Assembly: GCF_001610875.1 (NCBI RefSeq)
Contig: NZ_CP011272.1
Location: 1,345,988 to 1,409,987, forward strand
Source: Pirellula sp. SH-Sr6A
GTDB taxonomy: Bacteria; Planctomycetota; Planctomycetia; Pirellulales; Pirellulaceae
Reading direction: 5' to 3'
Length of the DNA: 64,000 nt
How positions within the stretch are numbered: position 1 is the first letter of the stretch; each line of letters opens with the position of its first letter. This document shows positions 63,704-64,000 of this stretch, piece by piece. A program made the position numbers and the translations under genes. A model generated the notes under the pieces. The model was not told the origin of the DNA. It worked only from the letters and a program-made list of their open reading frames with translations, and made no database searches.

Positions 63704-64000
63704 TTACCTGGCCGAACAAACACTTGGTTAGCGGCAATGGTAAGGTTGCCTTGTTCATCGCGTTTGGCTTTACCTTTGACAACCACCGTCGATAGTTCTT
63801 TGACCTTGAGTAGGTCGCGAGCACTTGACGCAACTGGTTTGCCTGTCTCGTCAACGAGTTTGATCGTGGCGATATTTTCCTTAACGGCTTCCGTCTGACA
63901 GCAATAGTCCCAAGGAGTTGGGCAACCTTCATCGTCCGCGCAGTATGGCACTTTCGGATCGACAATCGTGAACGCTGCCAGTCCTTCAACAAACGGCTTG
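63700..64000 (-). CDS. Exported hypothetical protein, 5' end outside window
   Basis: The frame is open to the right edge. Visible text: [20 protein letters not shown] then [45 protein letters not shown]-like [12 protein letters not shown]. It is a small beta-type domain with a Cys-rich block of a kind common among planctomycete lipoproteins; the signal part would lie to the right. Coupled to the HlyD gene by a four-base overlap. Confidence 0.8.
   Translation of the reverse strand, partial: KPFVEGLAAFTIVDPKVPYCADDEGCPTPWDYCCQTEAVKENIATIKLVDETGKPVASSARDLLKVKELSTVVVKGKAKRDEQGNLTIAANQVFVRPGK

Overview
The window looks like a chromosome segment of a planctomycete, probably of the Pirellulales type. 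The evidence is two full-length DUF1559 proteins (prepilin-type N-terminus, H-X9-DG C-terminus) plus a DUF1559 C-terminal piece, two PEP-CTERM surface proteins, a DUF3500 protein, a planctomycete-style tyrosine recombinase and a class Ic-like ribonucleotide reductase. No rRNA, tRNA or CRISPR array was found.

Layout. 1-3.9 kb: an ABC exporter set (MacB/FtsX permease cut by the window edge, DUF1559 protein, ATPase). 4-5.7 kb: IS256-like transposase with a late in-frame amber codon, then IS debris. 5.8-16.7 kb: ordinary core-like genes (prenyltransferase/squalene-oxidase repeat protein, LarA-like enzyme, DUF3500 protein, large VWA membrane protein, a phosphatase with a c-type haem motif, an O/P-type porin, a 37-codon ORF). 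16.8-24.9 kb: a minus-strand operon of seven genes behind a cobalamin riboswitch: PEP-CTERM protein, DUF1289-DUF1559 fusion, DUF4465 PEP-CTERM protein, DUF6580/BtuM-like membrane protein, nrdA, a 98-residue ORF and nrdB. NrdB has Phe at the radical-tyrosine position and Glu as first metal ligand, as in the chlamydial Mn/Fe enzyme. The inferred logic is that low B12 turns on both B12 capture/uptake and a B12-independent reductase. This is the most interesting system in the window.

24.9-42 kb is an accessory graveyard: a broken AbiE toxin-antitoxin pair, two nucleotidyltransferase/small-protein pairs, two copies of one IS (one with an amber codon) plus solo right ends, an Rpn nuclease with a 12-bp tandem repeat, a 5'-truncated RHS gene with a downstream partner gene, and an integrative element (integrase, excisionase-like HTH, zinc-ribbon primase) whose primase is broken at a 14-bp palindrome next to an inverted phage DUF2190 fragment.

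42-56.6 kb is a metal (probably copper) resistance island. On the minus strand lie an exported Cys-rich protein, a 57-residue Cys-pair peptide, an ECF sigma factor, an anti-sigma factor with a Cys-rich outer domain, two TRASH-like Cys proteins, a tandem-duplicated RND adaptor, a heavy-metal RND pump and a BNR-repeat protein. On the plus strand are a CopZ-like HMA protein and a CopA ATPase. They are followed by an exported Csp-like four-helix Cys protein (minus) and a divergent metallothionein-like exported protein (plus).

57-64 kb: an IS1380-family element that has cut off the 5' end of an acetyltransferase gene, an exported protein, and a second ABC exporter operon (exported protein, HlyD adaptor, ATPase, FtsX permease) running off the right edge.
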